Shown: piece after piece, positions 27,210-37,616 of the stretch
Position numbering within the stretch: position 1 is the first letter of the stretch
Layout of the letters: every line of letters begins with the position of its first letter
NCBI RefSeq assembly: GCF_000737695.1
Contig: NZ_JPRM01000009.1
Coordinates: 1-64,000, forward strand
Reading direction: 5' to 3'
Length of the DNA stretch: 64,000 bases
Source: Flavobacterium hydatis
GTDB taxonomy: Bacteria > Bacteroidota > Bacteroidia > Flavobacteriales > Flavobacteriaceae
Made by a program: the position numbers and the translations under genes
Notes under the pieces: generated by a model
What the model was told of the DNA's origin: nothing
The model's database searches: none
What the model saw: only the letters and a program-made list of their open reading frames with translations

Positions 27210-28781
27210 TTAGAAGTTTGGACCTGTAGTATCCCACCAAAGTCTAGTTCCTCCATTATCTGGTCCTCCTAGTTTGGCTAATCCTGAAGCTACACCTTGA
27301 GGGTTGTTTGCTTTTTCAGATTGAGAAAATTGCATTCTTCTTACACCAAATTCTGTACTAATTATACCTCCACTTTGGTTGTTATTAATTCTGAATAATT
27401 TAGGATAACCTGTTCTTCTATATTCAGACCAAGCTTCTTGTCCATCAGGATATGTAGCAATCCATTTTTGAGTAATAATTTTTTGAAGATTTATTTCTCT
27501 GTCAGCACCCCACGCAACAGTAACATTATTAATTGCTGGTGTATTGTTTTTCGGTTCAATTAAATCAACATAATCTTTTGCAGTTTTAGTATTATCAGCA
27601 ATATATGCATCTGCACCAGCTACTCCGTTTTGTTCGAAAGAAGCTTTAATTCCTCTTTCATAAAGAGTTTTAGCATCTCCTTTCATATCCCAACCTCTTA
27701 AAGCTCCTTCGGCTCTTAAGAAGTAAACCTCAGCAGTAGACATCCATGTAACTTCTCCTGTTCTTGTTCTTGGACCAGTTTGTGAAAATTTAGCATAGGT
27801 AGTGTTATTTGGGTATACAATACCAGTTCTAACACCTTTATACTCACCTGGAGCAATTGCAGATGTTTCCCAATATTTAGCTATTCTAGGGTCATCATAA
27901 CCTCCTAAAATAGATTCCATATCTGCTCCCATAAATAAACCTCCCCAAGCATGACTCATTTGGTCGATTACATTAAGATCTACTGGAGACTTAATTTTCA
28001 TCACATCACCATTTGTTTCTAAAACTCCAAATGGATGATTTATTGCTTTTTCAGCTTCAACTTTAGCTAATGCCGGATCAATTTTAGAAATTCTCATTGC
28101 TAATCTTAATCTCATAGAATTTGCATATTTTATCCATTGCAAATACTTACCATCATAAGATGATAAATCTGTTCCTGTAAATACTGATTTTTCTCCAGCC
28201 TTTTCTCTTGCTGTTAAATCATTAACTGCAAAATCTAGATCCTTAAACATGTGCGTGTAAATTTCTTGTTGAGAATCATAAAGAGCTGCCCCTTCTGTTC
28301 CGTAACTTGAATATACTGCCGGCCCATACATATCTGTAATTCTAGCCATTGCAACTGTTTTTATGATTAATGACCATGAATAGAAATTATCATATTTCCC
28401 TTTTGCTCTTTGCTCAACTTTATAAAGATATGATATGATGTTAAGGTAAGCATCATCCCAAGCACGGGTATTAAAGTAATCGTTTAAAACGTAGTTATTA
28501 TTAATCTCAATATATTTAAAAGGATTTGGAGTAATCATATATCCAGACCAAGCATCTCCTTGTAAACTTTGTTGCTCTTGGTATTGCCAAGTTATATCAG
28601 AAATATACATTCTGTTAAAACTTGGTACGAATAAACTTTTTATATTATTAAAATTTTGCTCTAAATCTGCAGGACTTGCTCCAACAGGATTAGTATTTAT
28701 TTCCTCAAAATTATCTGTACAACTAAATGCTGCAAGTAAAGAAAGGCATATTGCACTTCTTTTTATTTTATTTGATATCAT
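27210..28781 (-). CDS. SusD/RagB-family chitooligosaccharide-binding lipoprotein, copy 1
   Basis: The 523-residue lipoprotein has a signal sequence with lipobox AAFSC (Cys21) followed by TDNFEEINTNP, the start of the SusD-like group 2 family. TPR-like helices with AYLNIISYLYKVEQRA and an EAWSEYRRTGYPKLF block characteristic of this family follow, ending GGTRLWWDTTGPNF. It should sit on the cell surface as the lid of the SusC channel and bind chitin oligomers. The stop-to-start gap to susC copy 1 is 11 bases. It is a paralogue of 32411-33997 with the same closing sequence. Confidence 0.94.
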   Translation of the reverse strand: MISNKIKRSAICLSLLAAFSCTDNFEEINTNPVGASPADLEQNFNNIKSLFVPSFNRMYISDITWQYQEQQSLQGDAWSGYMITPNPFKYIEINNNYVLNDYFNTRAWDDAYLNIISYLYKVEQRAKGKYDNFYSWSLIIKTVAMARITDMYGPAVYSSYGTEGAALYDSQQEIYTHMFKDLDFAVNDLTAREKAGEKSVFTGTDLSSYDGKYLQWIKYANSMRLRLAMRISKIDPALAKVEAEKAINHPFGVLETNGDVMKIKSPVDLNVIDQMSHAWGGLFMGADMESILGGYDDPRIAKYWETSAIAPGEYKGVRTGIVYPNNTTYAKFSQTGPRTRTGEVTWMSTAEVYFLRAEGALRGWDMKGDAKTLYERGIKASFEQNGVAGADAYIADNTKTAKDYVDLIEPKNNTPAINNVTVAWGADREINLQKIITQKWIATYPDGQEAWSEYRRTGYPKLFRINNNQSGGIISTEFGVRRMQFSQSEKANNPQGVASGLAKLGGPDNGGTRLWWDTTGPNF

Positions 28782-28792
28782 GACTTTTTAAA

Positions 28793-31700
28793 TTAGAAAG
28801 TTAAGTTTATATTAAGACCAATACTTCTTGTTGATGGTAAACCATACACATCAACACCTTGTAAACCTTGACCAGTACTTAATGCAATATTTGGATCAAA
28901 AGGAGCATCTTTATAAATAAAGAATAAGTTTCTTGCGATTAACGATATACTCGCTGATTGTACAAATGGTAACGTTTTTCTATTAAAAGTATATCCTACA
29001 GATACCTCTCTAACACTTACGTTTGTAGCGCTATAAGAATATTCTCCAGTCGCTCCATTTCTACCTCCTACACTATAATAATATTTATATGCATCCATAG
29101 TACTCACAGCAGTTCCATCAGGTTTTACAGCATTAACAGCAACTCCTCCTGCATTTCTTGCATCCCCAGTTCTTTTAGAAACTCCATTTGCATCATTCAT
29201 TGCTTCTGTTAAACTTAAAACTTCACCTCCAAAACGACCATCTAACAAGATATTAGCTGTAAAAGCTCCAAATTTGAAAGTGTTTGAAAAACCAATCATA
29301 AAATCAGGATATGAACTTCCTATCTCTTCCCAATCAGTTTTTTGAACGTTACCAGCATCATCAAGTACAATTCTGCCTTGTGCATCTTTTAATATATTTT
29401 TCCCTTCGATTACTCCAAATGGTCTACCTTCAATAAGCGAATATCTGTAATTACTTGATCCTGCTGTAGTAAGAATGATTCTTCCTCCGTCTAAACTTTC
29501 TTTCGGTATACTATTAACTTTGCTTTTATTTGTAGAAAAGTTTATGCTTGAATCCCAAGAGAATTTATCTCCTTTAATTATGTTTGCATTTACAACAGCC
29601 TCAAAACCTTTGTTTGTAATACTACCTGCATTAATTGCGTAGTTAGTATATCCAAATGGGTTTGTAGCTGGTGCTGCAACTTGAATAAATTGGTTTTTAG
29701 TTTCTGAATCGTAGTATGATAATTCAAAACCAAATCTGTTATTAAACATTCTCCATTCTGTACCTATCTCAACCTCTGATTTAAGCTCTGGTTTTAATGA
29801 AGTCCCAGGCATTGGTCCCACTAGAGGATTTACTGAAACTCCTGCAACAATTGTAGTTGTTGGACTTGTCATAGATATAGCAATATCATTACCAACTTGT
29901 GCATAAGTAGCACGTACTTTACCGTAGCTTATCCAATCTGGCATTGAAGTCATTTCGCTCAAGATAGCCGATACCCCTACAGAAGGATAAAAGAAACTTG
30001 GATCTTTTGTATTTACTAATGTTGAAGACCAGTCATTTCTAGCTGCAACATCTAAATATAAGTAGTTTTTGTATCCAAAAGTAGTAGCTGCAAATATAGA
30101 TTGTACTTCTCTTTCAGAACCTGTTTGTACGTTTCCGTTATTAGATTTAAAATTTCCTAATGTAAAAATGTTTTCATAAGCTAAACCTCCACCAATTCCT
30201 GAATCCAAAGTAAGACCAGTAGATTTAGAGTTATTAATACTTGCTCCTACTGTAGCATTAAAAGAGAAATCCTCAGAAAAATTAGTACTAATTAAACCTA
30301 TTAAATCAGCATAATTTTGAGTTCCAATTAAGTTAGCATTAATATATCTTCCTGTTGGATGAGCCAAAGCAGAAGCAGTTGATGCAAACATTTTCTTTTG
30401 GAAATTACTTTCACTTCTGTTATAACTATATCTAGAAGTTAAACGAAACCAGTTATTTACTTTATAGTCTAATGCAATTGCTCCATTAAAAAAGTTATTC
30501 GTATCAAGCGATGCTTCTCTATTAATTACCCAATACGGATTCTCATTACTATCAGAAATAATCATACCTGGATAGTTTTGCACCATCATGTTTTTTACTG
30601 GATCAAATACCTCATAAGTTTTTAAATCATTTAAAGAGTAAGCTCTAGGATGAGAATAAATAGCATTTACTGGATTAAAATATAACCCGTTTGTAGGTCT
30701 GTTATTAATTGTTTGCGAAGTATAGTTACCTGTAACTGCAACACTTAATCTATCATCAAAGAATTTACCTGTTTGGCGTACACCAAAATTATTTTTCTTT
30801 AAACCATTGTTAGGAATAATTCCAGAAGCACTTGTATTAGAATATGTTAAACTAGTTGACATTCCCTCATTTGCTTTAGAAAAAGCCATAGAAGTAATTT
30901 GCGTTACACCAGTTTCAAAAAAATCTTTTACTTCATCTTTTACTTTTTCTTTAGCTCCCCAAGTTACATCACTTCCTGCTGCAGATGTATAATCTGACTG
31001 GAATTTAGGTAAGTAAGCTGCAGTATCAAATGTAGAAACTGAATTTACATTAAATGATTCAACTCCAACTTTTCCTTTTTTAGAAGTAAGCAAAATTACC
31101 CCATTTGCTCCTTGGCTACCATATAATACAGAAGCTGCAGCACCTTTAAGAACTGTCATACCTTCGTAATCATCAGGATTAATAAGAGATACAACATCTC
31201 CTCCATCTCTGTTACCTCCAGCTAAATCTCCAAAAGTTCCGTTAGGCTGTCCTGAACCTACATTGTACAATGGAATACCATCAATAACATATAAAGGTTG
31301 AGTATTAGTAAATGAAGAGTTACCTCTAATCGTTACCTTAGTAGAACCTCCTGTACCAGAAGAACTTTTAGTAACAGCTACACCGGCAATTTTACCTGCA
31401 ATAGTATTAATAACGTTAACATCTCTTACTCTAGTTAATTCTTCTCCTTTTAATTCCTGAGTAGCATAAGTCAAAGATTTTTTTGCTTTTTTGATACCAA
31501 GAGAAGTTACAACAACTTCATTAAGAGAATTTGATAAACCTTGTTTTAACTGAACATTAACTGTTGTAGCATCTCCTACAACAATATTTTGTGTTTCTAA
31601 ACCTACATAAGTAAAAACCAAAGTTTGGCCTTTTTGAGCATCAATTGAGAAAACACCATCAAAATCGGTAACGGTACCTTTTTGCCCCCCTTGTACTGCA

Positions 31701-31822
31701 ACGGTAGCCCCTGGCAACGGCATCCCATCAGAATCTGTAATCACACCTTTGATATTTTTTACTTGTGCAAGCGAAACCTGCGCCGTAAAAACAATCATAA
31801 AGATTAAGAAAATTTTTTTCAT
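28793..31822 (-). CDS. SusC-like TonB-dependent outer-membrane transporter, copy 1
   Basis: The 1009-residue protein has a signal peptide ([20 protein letters not shown]), a carboxypeptidase-regulatory-like domain (about 22-105, [16 protein letters not shown] ... [12 protein letters not shown]), a TonB-box region near EVVVTSLG, a plug domain ([48 protein letters not shown]) and a 22-strand-type barrel ending in INLTF. It imports oligosaccharides with the SusD partner using TonB energy. It is preceded by a strong promoter (31883-31915) and a palindromic operator (31946-31957). Confidence 0.95.
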   Translation of the reverse strand: MKKIFLIFMIVFTAQVSLAQVKNIKGVITDSDGMPLPGATVAVQGGQKGTVTDFDGVFSIDAQKGQTLVFTYVGLETQNIVVGDATTVNVQLKQGLSNSLNEVVVTSLGIKKAKKSLTYATQELKGEELTRVRDVNVINTIAGKIAGVAVTKSSSGTGGSTKVTIRGNSSFTNTQPLYVIDGIPLYNVGSGQPNGTFGDLAGGNRDGGDVVSLINPDDYEGMTVLKGAAASVLYGSQGANGVILLTSKKGKVGVESFNVNSVSTFDTAAYLPKFQSDYTSAAGSDVTWGAKEKVKDEVKDFFETGVTQITSMAFSKANEGMSTSLTYSNTSASGIIPNNGLKKNNFGVRQTGKFFDDRLSVAVTGNYTSQTINNRPTNGLYFNPVNAIYSHPRAYSLNDLKTYEVFDPVKNMMVQNYPGMIISDSNENPYWVINREASLDTNNFFNGAIALDYKVNNWFRLTSRYSYNRSESNFQKKMFASTASALAHPTGRYINANLIGTQNYADLIGLISTNFSEDFSFNATVGASINNSKSTGLTLDSGIGGGLAYENIFTLGNFKSNNGNVQTGSEREVQSIFAATTFGYKNYLYLDVAARNDWSSTLVNTKDPSFFYPSVGVSAILSEMTSMPDWISYGKVRATYAQVGNDIAISMTSPTTTIVAGVSVNPLVGPMPGTSLKPELKSEVEIGTEWRMFNNRFGFELSYYDSETKNQFIQVAAPATNPFGYTNYAINAGSITNKGFEAVVNANIIKGDKFSWDSSINFSTNKSKVNSIPKESLDGGRIILTTAGSSNYRYSLIEGRPFGVIEGKNILKDAQGRIVLDDAGNVQKTDWEEIGSSYPDFMIGFSNTFKFGAFTANILLDGRFGGEVLSLTEAMNDANGVSKRTGDARNAGGVAVNAVKPDGTAVSTMDAYKYYYSVGGRNGATGEYSYSATNVSVREVSVGYTFNRKTLPFVQSASISLIARNLFFIYKDAPFDPNIALSTGQGLQGVDVYGLPSTRSIGLNINLTF

Positions 31823-31882
31823 GTTTATTTATTTTTGTTAGTTATGGTGTAAATTTATTCTTAACGGATTGTTAATAAAAAT

Positions 31883-31915
31883 AAATTATACCAACAACAA
31901 CAAACTTTAAACAAA
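31883..31915 (-). promoter_or_regulatory. Promoter of susC copy 1
   Basis: On the minus strand TTTG (31912-31915) is followed by 21 bases and then TATAATTT (31883-31890), a Bacteroidota-type -33/-7 pair. The same arrangement, with the same spacing and position, precedes susC copy 2. The inferred start of transcription is about 55 bases upstream of the ATG. Confidence 0.65.
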
Positions 31916-31945
31916 CGACATAAAATATTCAATAATACGTTATAC

Positions 31946-31957
31946 GAAAACGTTTTC
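31946..31957. promoter_or_regulatory. Palindromic operator GAAAACGTTTTC, site 1
   Basis: A perfect 12-base palindrome with a central CG, set in TATACGAAAACGTTTTCCTA. It begins 124 bases before the susC copy 1 start, upstream of the -33 box. The central CG is typical of LacI-family sites, but no LacI-family gene lies in this window. Confidence 0.7.
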
Positions 31958-32088
31958 CTATGGATATTATGACGCATTTTTTATTTTTTTTAAAGTTTAA
32001 TGTAAAAAAAAGTTGGTTTTATTAACTAATTATTCAAATTCTTAAATAAAAATATTTTTCGGCTTTAAAGTTTCCTGTTAATTAAAAC

Positions 32089-32134
32089 AGAACCAGCAAA
32101 ATAAGATTTTATGACGATCTTAACTTTTACTTAA
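32089..32134 (+). pseudogene. Possible relic of the sensor-kinase 5' end
   Basis: AGAACCAGCAAAATAAGATTTTATGACGATC resembles the leader and first codons of the kinase gene at 37605-37640 (AGAATCAGTAAAATGAAATTTGATATAA), with the ATG changed to ATA. Distances from a shared ATTAACTAATT phrase (32021 and 37526) agree to about 11 bases (68 and 79). It is weak sequence similarity and could be chance, but fits the duplication model. Confidence 0.4.
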
Positions 32135-32152
32135 TTACAATCAAGTCTTCTA

Positions 32153-32180
32153 CTATTATTAATCTGCTATTATTAATCTG
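32153..32180. repeat. 14-base direct repeat
   Basis: CTATTATTAATCTG occurs twice head to tail (32153-32166, 32167-32180). It lies in the junction between the two susCD copies and may be a small local slip duplication. Confidence 0.8.
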
Positions 32181-32270
32181 CTATTCGATTAAAAAACATT
32201 AAATACCCATTCTATTAACTCTTTTAGCATAAAACCAGAATAAAATAAATCCTGATTAAGCTTCTTTTTT

Positions 32271-32304
32271 ACTAAAGATGCCTGATTTAATTTCTATAAT
32301 ACAT
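32271..32304 (-). pseudogene. Relic of the nagB 5' end at the susCD duplication junction
   Basis: On the minus strand the bases from 32304 read ATG followed by TATAGAAATTAAA and CAGGCATC, matching the start of nagB (ATG ... TATAGAAATTAAA, CTGACAT) after a short deletion. The match continues into the flanking TTTATATTTTTTATA and TATTTATTATAAAG (to 32334) and on through the shared hairpin and susD 3' end. Only about ten codons remain, so it makes no product. Confidence 0.7.
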
Positions 32305-32351
32305 TTTATATTTTTTATACTATTTATTATAAAGCTGTGTATGTTAAAAAA

Positions 32352-32379
32352 GGCATAAGCAATTTTTATTACTTATGCC
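32352..32379 (-). terminator. Hairpin after susD copy 2
   Basis: GGCATAAGCAAT (32352-32363) pairs with ATTACTTATGCC (32368-32379) with one G-T or mismatch position. On the minus strand six T follow, so it is a better terminator than its twin at 27149. Sequence and position match the twin, a mark of the duplication. Confidence 0.75.
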
Positions 32380-32410
32380 TTTTACATTCTTTTTTAAAAA
32401 TCTGTTTTTA

Positions 32411-33997
32411 TTAGAATTTATTAACTCCAGTATCCCACCAAAGTCTGGTTCCTCCTGTATCTACACCACCCAGTTTTTGAACTCCTTCTGCGTATCCTAC
32501 TGGATTAGAAGTTTTTTCCTGAACTGGAAAGTTTAACCTTCTTATAAAAGTTCCTGCAGGAATTTTACCTGAAGAGAAATTATTTGTTGGTAAGAATAAT
32601 TTAGGATAACCTGTTCTTCTAGTCTCAGCCCACGCTTCTTGACCATCAGGAAAAATAGCTAACCATTTTTGAGTTTGAATTTTTTGAAGCTTAACTTCAT
32701 TAGATGCAGCATCTGACCATTTAACAGTAACAAGATTTTGTCCAGTAATATTATTAGCCGCATTTAAAGGATCTGTAAAATTCGCTGCTACTAATACATC
32801 ATCATTAATATAAGTATCTGCACTTCCTGAACCATTTTGTGCAAAAGAAGTAGTAATACCTGACTCATAAAAAGACTGAGGAGTCCCCCCCATATTCCAT
32901 CCTTTTAATGCTCCTTCAGCTTTTAAGAAATGAGATTCCGTTGCTGTAAACCAAGGAATTTGTCCATTAGTTACAATAGTTCCTACTTTTGAGAATTGAT
33001 CCGCTTTTGCAAATCTGTAATCATCATCAACAAGACTTCCCAATCTAATAGCTTGATAATTGCCACTACTAACAGCTCGGCTAAAATATTGCTCTCTTCT
33101 TGGATCATTATAACCATTCATAATTGACGCAATTGCAGCTCCCACATTAATATCTGCCCACTCATTAGTATAAGTATTAACTGGATGGTCTGCTAAATAA
33201 AATATATTGTCAGCATTTAAATCAATAACACCAAATCCCGCAATAGCTGCTTCTGCCTCTGCTTTTGCTTTTATTGGGTCAACATTTGAAATTCTCATTG
33301 CTAAACGAAGACGTAGTGAATTAGCAAATTTAATCCATTTTACAACTACTCCTTTTGCAGTTGTACCATCAGTTGCATCTTTTGCATCTACGAAAAAAGT
33401 ACTTTTTAAATCCGCAGTAGCCAAAGGTGTTAATATATCAACAGCCGTTTTTAACTCTGTAAAAAACTGATCATAAACTTCTTTTTGAGAATCATAAGGA
33501 ACTGTTGCAGCCTCAGATCCAAAAGCAGAATATACCATTGGTCCGTGATAATCTGTAATTTTATGCATTGCATATACCTTTAAAATTAAAGACCACGCAT
33601 AATACCTAGGGCCTTTTTTCTCTACTAATCTCTTAACTGTAAGAGCATTCACCATTTCTCTTCTGTAAGCTTGTTCCCATGCAGCATTATTCCATCCGTC
33701 TAGAAGTACATAAGTTGAATTATTATTATTCCCTTCAAAATTGTGAGGCGTACCCATATAGCCAGCAAAAATATCTGCATTTAGGTTAAATTGAATATCT
33801 CCTTTCCAATCATCTTCAACCAATATATACATCCCTCTTTGCATTGCCTTAATAGGTGCCTTTATATTATTAAAGTCTTGCTCTAATTCCTTATCAGTAA
33901 AAGCAGTGTCATTAGAATTGACATCCTCAAAATTACTTGTACAACCTCCAAAAGCAAAGGCTAAGACTGCACTAAAAATTAATAATTTATTTTTCAT
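32411..33997 (-). CDS. SusD/RagB-family surface lipoprotein, copy 2
   Basis: The 528-residue lipoprotein has lipobox AFGGC (Cys19) followed by TSNFEDVNSNDTAF. It aligns with copy 1 throughout: KITDYHGPMVYSAFG, KFANSLRLRLAMRISNVDP, QEAWAETRRTGYPKLF and a closing GGTRLWWDTGVNKF. It should bind chitin-derived sugars on the surface with the SusC at 34139. Divergence from copy 1 is considerable at residue level, so the two may prefer different chain lengths; that is inference. Its downstream region is a duplicate of the copy 1 downstream region. Confidence 0.94.
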   Translation of the reverse strand: MKNKLLIFSAVLAFAFGGCTSNFEDVNSNDTAFTDKELEQDFNNIKAPIKAMQRGMYILVEDDWKGDIQFNLNADIFAGYMGTPHNFEGNNNNSTYVLLDGWNNAAWEQAYRREMVNALTVKRLVEKKGPRYYAWSLILKVYAMHKITDYHGPMVYSAFGSEAATVPYDSQKEVYDQFFTELKTAVDILTPLATADLKSTFFVDAKDATDGTTAKGVVVKWIKFANSLRLRLAMRISNVDPIKAKAEAEAAIAGFGVIDLNADNIFYLADHPVNTYTNEWADINVGAAIASIMNGYNDPRREQYFSRAVSSGNYQAIRLGSLVDDDYRFAKADQFSKVGTIVTNGQIPWFTATESHFLKAEGALKGWNMGGTPQSFYESGITTSFAQNGSGSADTYINDDVLVAANFTDPLNAANNITGQNLVTVKWSDAASNEVKLQKIQTQKWLAIFPDGQEAWAETRRTGYPKLFLPTNNFSSGKIPAGTFIRRLNFPVQEKTSNPVGYAEGVQKLGGVDTGGTRLWWDTGVNKF

Positions 33998-34138
33998 TTG
34001 TAAATTTTTATTGTTAATTAAATTATTTTTATTAACCTATGATTAAGTCCATTAAGACTAATTAATTACCACTAATTTAATCTCAGTAATTAAAACATCA
34101 TAAATCAAAAGGTTTTATCCTTTCATAAAAAAACATCC

Positions 34139-37100
34139 TTAAAATGTTAAATTCAAGTTCACACCTATGCTTCTTGTAGATGGAGCACCGAATATATCTA
34201 TACCTTGTAATCCTTCACCAGTACTTAAAGTTACGTTTGGATCAAATGGAGCATCTTTGTAAAAGAAAAACAAGTTTTTTCCAACAAGAGAAAGATTCAC
34301 CGTTTTAAAGATAGTTTCTTTACTAAAATCAAAAGTGTATCCTAATGAAAGCTCTCCTAACCTAACGTTTGTAGCTTTGTACATATATTCTCCTGTAGCA
34401 CCACTTCTATCTCCCACTACATTATAGTATTTTTCAGTATTGTATAATCCTTGAAATTTAGTACCATCTGCATTTACTGCATTTATAGCAACTCCACCAG
34501 CTTGTCTTTGTTCTCCCGTTTTTTGAGAAACACCGTAATTATCTAACATTGCTTCTGTCAAACTCATTACATTTCCTCCAAATCTTCCATCAATAAGAAC
34601 ATTTAAGAAAAACTTCTCATACTTGAATGTATTAGAGAACCCTAACATAAAATCAGGATTAGAAGTTCCCATTTCTTGCCAATCTGTTTTTTGAATATTC
34701 CCACTATCATCAAGCATAATTTCTCCTTGATCATTTCTTAAAATATTTTTACCTTCGATAATTCCAAAAGGCTTCCCTTCTACCAAACGGTATCTGTAAC
34801 TATTTGGATCACCATCTGTTAAAAGAACTCCATTAGCTTTAATTTCCTCTCCTAAAGATTTTACTAAATTTTTATTTGATGCATAATTAAGAGCTATATC
34901 CCAAGAAAATTTATCAGTAACAATAGCCTTTGCAGATACTGTAATCTCAAAACCTTTATTTTCGATACTACCTGCATTAAATGCATAATTAGTATATCCA
35001 AAAGGGTTTGTTAACGGAGCTGGAATGGTTACCAATTGATTTTTTGTTTCGTTTTGATAATAAGTAAAATCAATTCCAAATCTATTATTTACAAATCTCC
35101 ACTCAGTACCAATTTCAAATGAATTTTGTTTTTCTGGTTTCAAAGAAGTTCCAGGTCTAGGACCAGTTATAGGGCTAACCACATTTCCAAAAGAAATTGT
35201 ATTTGATGGAGAAGTTAAAAAAGGAGTAACATCGTTACCTACCTGAGCAAAAGATGCTCTAACTTTTCCGTAGCTTATAGCTTCTGGAAGTTTAACCATT
35301 TGGCTTAGGATAGCTGTAAGACCAACAGATGGATAAAAGAATCCTAAATTTTCTGTATTAACTAATGTAGATGACCAGTCATTTCTTCCTGTAACATCTA
35401 AGAAAAGCATATCCTTATAACCAAAAGTTGCACTACCAAATAAAGATTGTACGTCTTTTTCTGCTCCAATAGTTTGGCTATTTCCTGAAGTAGCAACAAA
35501 ATTATTGATATTAAACCAGTTTGCATTTATCAAACCTTTTACACCAGAATCATTCGTTACTGCATTATTAACTGTTGACTTTGTAATACTCGCTCCTAAA
35601 ATAGCATTGAAACTAAAATCACTATTAAATTTTGTATTTACAGTACCAATAAAATCACCGTACAATTGAGAACTTTCACTATTTGACAAAATATATCTAC
35701 CAGTAGAAGCTGCTAAAGTTGTATTAGTACCTGCAAAAACTTTTTTGTCAAACTTACTATACATCTTATTGTAACCACCTCTAGTTTTAAAACTCAACCA
35801 CTCATTCGCTTTAAAAGTTAACGCGATAGAACCGATAAAAGATTGATTAATATCAGTAGATACGTTTCTATTCTGAATCCAATATGGGTTTTGAATGATA
35901 TCACTTGTCCCACTTACCCATCTTTGCGTATTTAAGTTTCTAATAGGATCAAATACTTCATAATTATTCTTGTAATCATTAAAATCATTTCCTCTTGGAA
36001 ACAAATACACCCCTGTTAAAGGATTATAATATAATGCATTCGTTGGTTTGTTTGTAATTTTTTGATCTGCGAAAGAGAAAGCTGCATCTACAGTTAATTT
36101 ATCTTCAAATATTTTTACACTTTGACGAATACCGATATTATTTTTCTTCAATTCATTTGTTGGCATCACACCAGCAATATTAGTGTTTGCATAAGTAAGA
36201 CTTGTAGTCGCTTTTTCATTTCCACTATTAATTCCAACTGAGTTTATAAAAGTCATCCCCGTATTGAAAAAATTATCTACATGCTCTGGAGAATCTTTCG
36301 CAGCTCCCCAAGTTTTTGTTGCACCTGCATTTGCTCCATAAGTTGTTTGAAATTCTGGTAATGAAATTACATTATCTACAAAAAGACTTGAAGTATAGTT
36401 TGCAGTTACAGTTCCAACTTTACCTCTTTTGGTAGTTACAAGAATAACTCCATTTGCTCCCTGACTACCATATAAAGCGGCAGCAGAAGCTCCTTTTAAT
36501 ACCGTCATAGATTCGATATCCTCAGGATTCATCATAGATACAGCATCACCACCATCTCTATTACCACCTGCTTTATCTCCAAAAACTTGATTCCCTTGCG
36601 CAGTTGAAGAGTTTAACAATGGAATTCCATCAACAACATACAATGGTTGGTTGTTTGAGATTGATGAATTACCACGAATAGTTACCTTTACAGAACCTCC
36701 AGAACCAGAAGCACTTCTTCCCACAACTAAACCTGATACTTTTCCTGATAAACTATTAATAAGATTCGCATCTTTTACACGAGTCATTTCTTCTCCTTTT
36801 ACCTCTTGTGCTGCATAAGTTAAAGACTTTTTAGCTTTCTTAATACCTAACGAAGTCACAACAACTTCACTCAACGCATTCGAAGCAGCATTTTTCAACT
36901 TCACATTAACCGTAGCCGCATCACCCACAACAACATTTTGTGTTTCCAATCCTACATAGCTAAAAACTAAAGTCTGTCCTTTTTGAACCTCAATAGAAAA
37001 TACACCATCAAAATCGGTAACTGTACCTTTTTGTCCTCCTTGAACTGCAACTGAAGCTCCTGGCAACGGCAATCCATCAGAATCTGTAATCACACCTTTG

Positions 37101-37171
37101 ATATTTTTTACCTGAGCAAGCGAAACCTGCACCGTAAAAGCCATCATAAAGATTAAGAAAATTTTTTTCAT
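34139..37171 (-). CDS. SusC-like TonB-dependent outer-membrane transporter, copy 2
   Basis: The 1010-residue protein matches copy 1 from end to end and is most alike in the first 130 residues and the extreme C-terminus ([10 protein letters not shown]). Signal peptide [20 protein letters not shown], carboxypeptidase-regulatory-like domain, plug with [11 protein letters not shown] and VVDGIPLLN, then the barrel. The gap to susD copy 2 is 141 bases, against 11 in copy 1. It is preceded by the same promoter and by two operators instead of one. It is divergent from the sensor-kinase gene. Confidence 0.95.
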   Translation of the reverse strand: MKKIFLIFMMAFTVQVSLAQVKNIKGVITDSDGLPLPGASVAVQGGQKGTVTDFDGVFSIEVQKGQTLVFSYVGLETQNVVVGDAATVNVKLKNAASNALSEVVVTSLGIKKAKKSLTYAAQEVKGEEMTRVKDANLINSLSGKVSGLVVGRSASGSGGSVKVTIRGNSSISNNQPLYVVDGIPLLNSSTAQGNQVFGDKAGGNRDGGDAVSMMNPEDIESMTVLKGASAAALYGSQGANGVILVTTKRGKVGTVTANYTSSLFVDNVISLPEFQTTYGANAGATKTWGAAKDSPEHVDNFFNTGMTFINSVGINSGNEKATTSLTYANTNIAGVMPTNELKKNNIGIRQSVKIFEDKLTVDAAFSFADQKITNKPTNALYYNPLTGVYLFPRGNDFNDYKNNYEVFDPIRNLNTQRWVSGTSDIIQNPYWIQNRNVSTDINQSFIGSIALTFKANEWLSFKTRGGYNKMYSKFDKKVFAGTNTTLAASTGRYILSNSESSQLYGDFIGTVNTKFNSDFSFNAILGASITKSTVNNAVTNDSGVKGLINANWFNINNFVATSGNSQTIGAEKDVQSLFGSATFGYKDMLFLDVTGRNDWSSTLVNTENLGFFYPSVGLTAILSQMVKLPEAISYGKVRASFAQVGNDVTPFLTSPSNTISFGNVVSPITGPRPGTSLKPEKQNSFEIGTEWRFVNNRFGIDFTYYQNETKNQLVTIPAPLTNPFGYTNYAFNAGSIENKGFEITVSAKAIVTDKFSWDIALNYASNKNLVKSLGEEIKANGVLLTDGDPNSYRYRLVEGKPFGIIEGKNILRNDQGEIMLDDSGNIQKTDWQEMGTSNPDFMLGFSNTFKYEKFFLNVLIDGRFGGNVMSLTEAMLDNYGVSQKTGEQRQAGGVAINAVNADGTKFQGLYNTEKYYNVVGDRSGATGEYMYKATNVRLGELSLGYTFDFSKETIFKTVNLSLVGKNLFFFYKDAPFDPNVTLSTGEGLQGIDIFGAPSTRSIGVNLNLTF

Positions 37172-37231
37172 GTTTATAAATTTTTGTTAGTTATGGCATA
37201 AAATTATTCTTAAAGAATTGTTAAAAAAAAT

Positions 37232-37264
37232 ATTTTATACCAACAACAAAAAACCATAAACAAA
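37232..37264 (-). promoter_or_regulatory. Promoter of susC copy 2
   Basis: On the minus strand TTTG (37261-37264), 21 bases, then TATAAAAT (37232-37239). Spacing and distance to the ATG equal those at susC copy 1, and the spacer keeps the shared phrase TTGTTGTTGG. Confidence 0.65.
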
Positions 37265-37294
37265 CGACACTAAATAATCTATAATATGCTAAAC

Positions 37295-37306
37295 GAAAAC
37301 GTTTTC
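37295..37306. promoter_or_regulatory. Palindromic operator GAAAACGTTTTC, site 2
   Basis: Perfect palindrome in AAACGAAAACGTTTTCCGTA, beginning 124 bases before the susC copy 2 start, exactly the distance seen for site 1. A TTTTAAGATA phrase follows 39 bases later (37334). Confidence 0.7.
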
Positions 37307-37450
37307 CGTATACAAAATACCCAATATTTTAAGTTTTAAGATACGATATAATCAAAAATATAGCCTTTTTAACAAATTATTACATATTCAAAATAAAGCC
37401 AAGCCAACAAATATGCAACATCAAGCATACAATCAAGAAAAACATTATAC

Positions 37451-37462
37451 GAAAACGTTCTC
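37451..37462. promoter_or_regulatory. Palindromic operator GAAAACGTTCTC, site 3
   Basis: One-base variant of sites 1 and 2, preceded by the same TTATAC phrase as site 1. TTTTAAGATA follows 40 bases later (37491), as after site 2. It lies between the divergent susC copy 2 and sensor-kinase genes, 155 bases before the kinase start, and could serve both. Confidence 0.65.
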
Positions 37463-37616
37463 TAAACTAAAAATTTCACGTTTTAAGATATTTTTAAAAA
37501 TTTTATTCAAAAAAATTGTGTTTTCATTAACTAATTGATTAAAGTTGCAAAATAATATTTCATTCATTATCTAACCCTACCAAAAACCTACTATATAATT
37601 GAATAGAATCAGTAAA

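Noticed and set aside
37295..37462. LytTR direct-repeat binding sites as the explanation for the susC operators
   Set aside because: The elements are palindromes with a central CG, not the spaced direct repeats that LytTR regulators bind.
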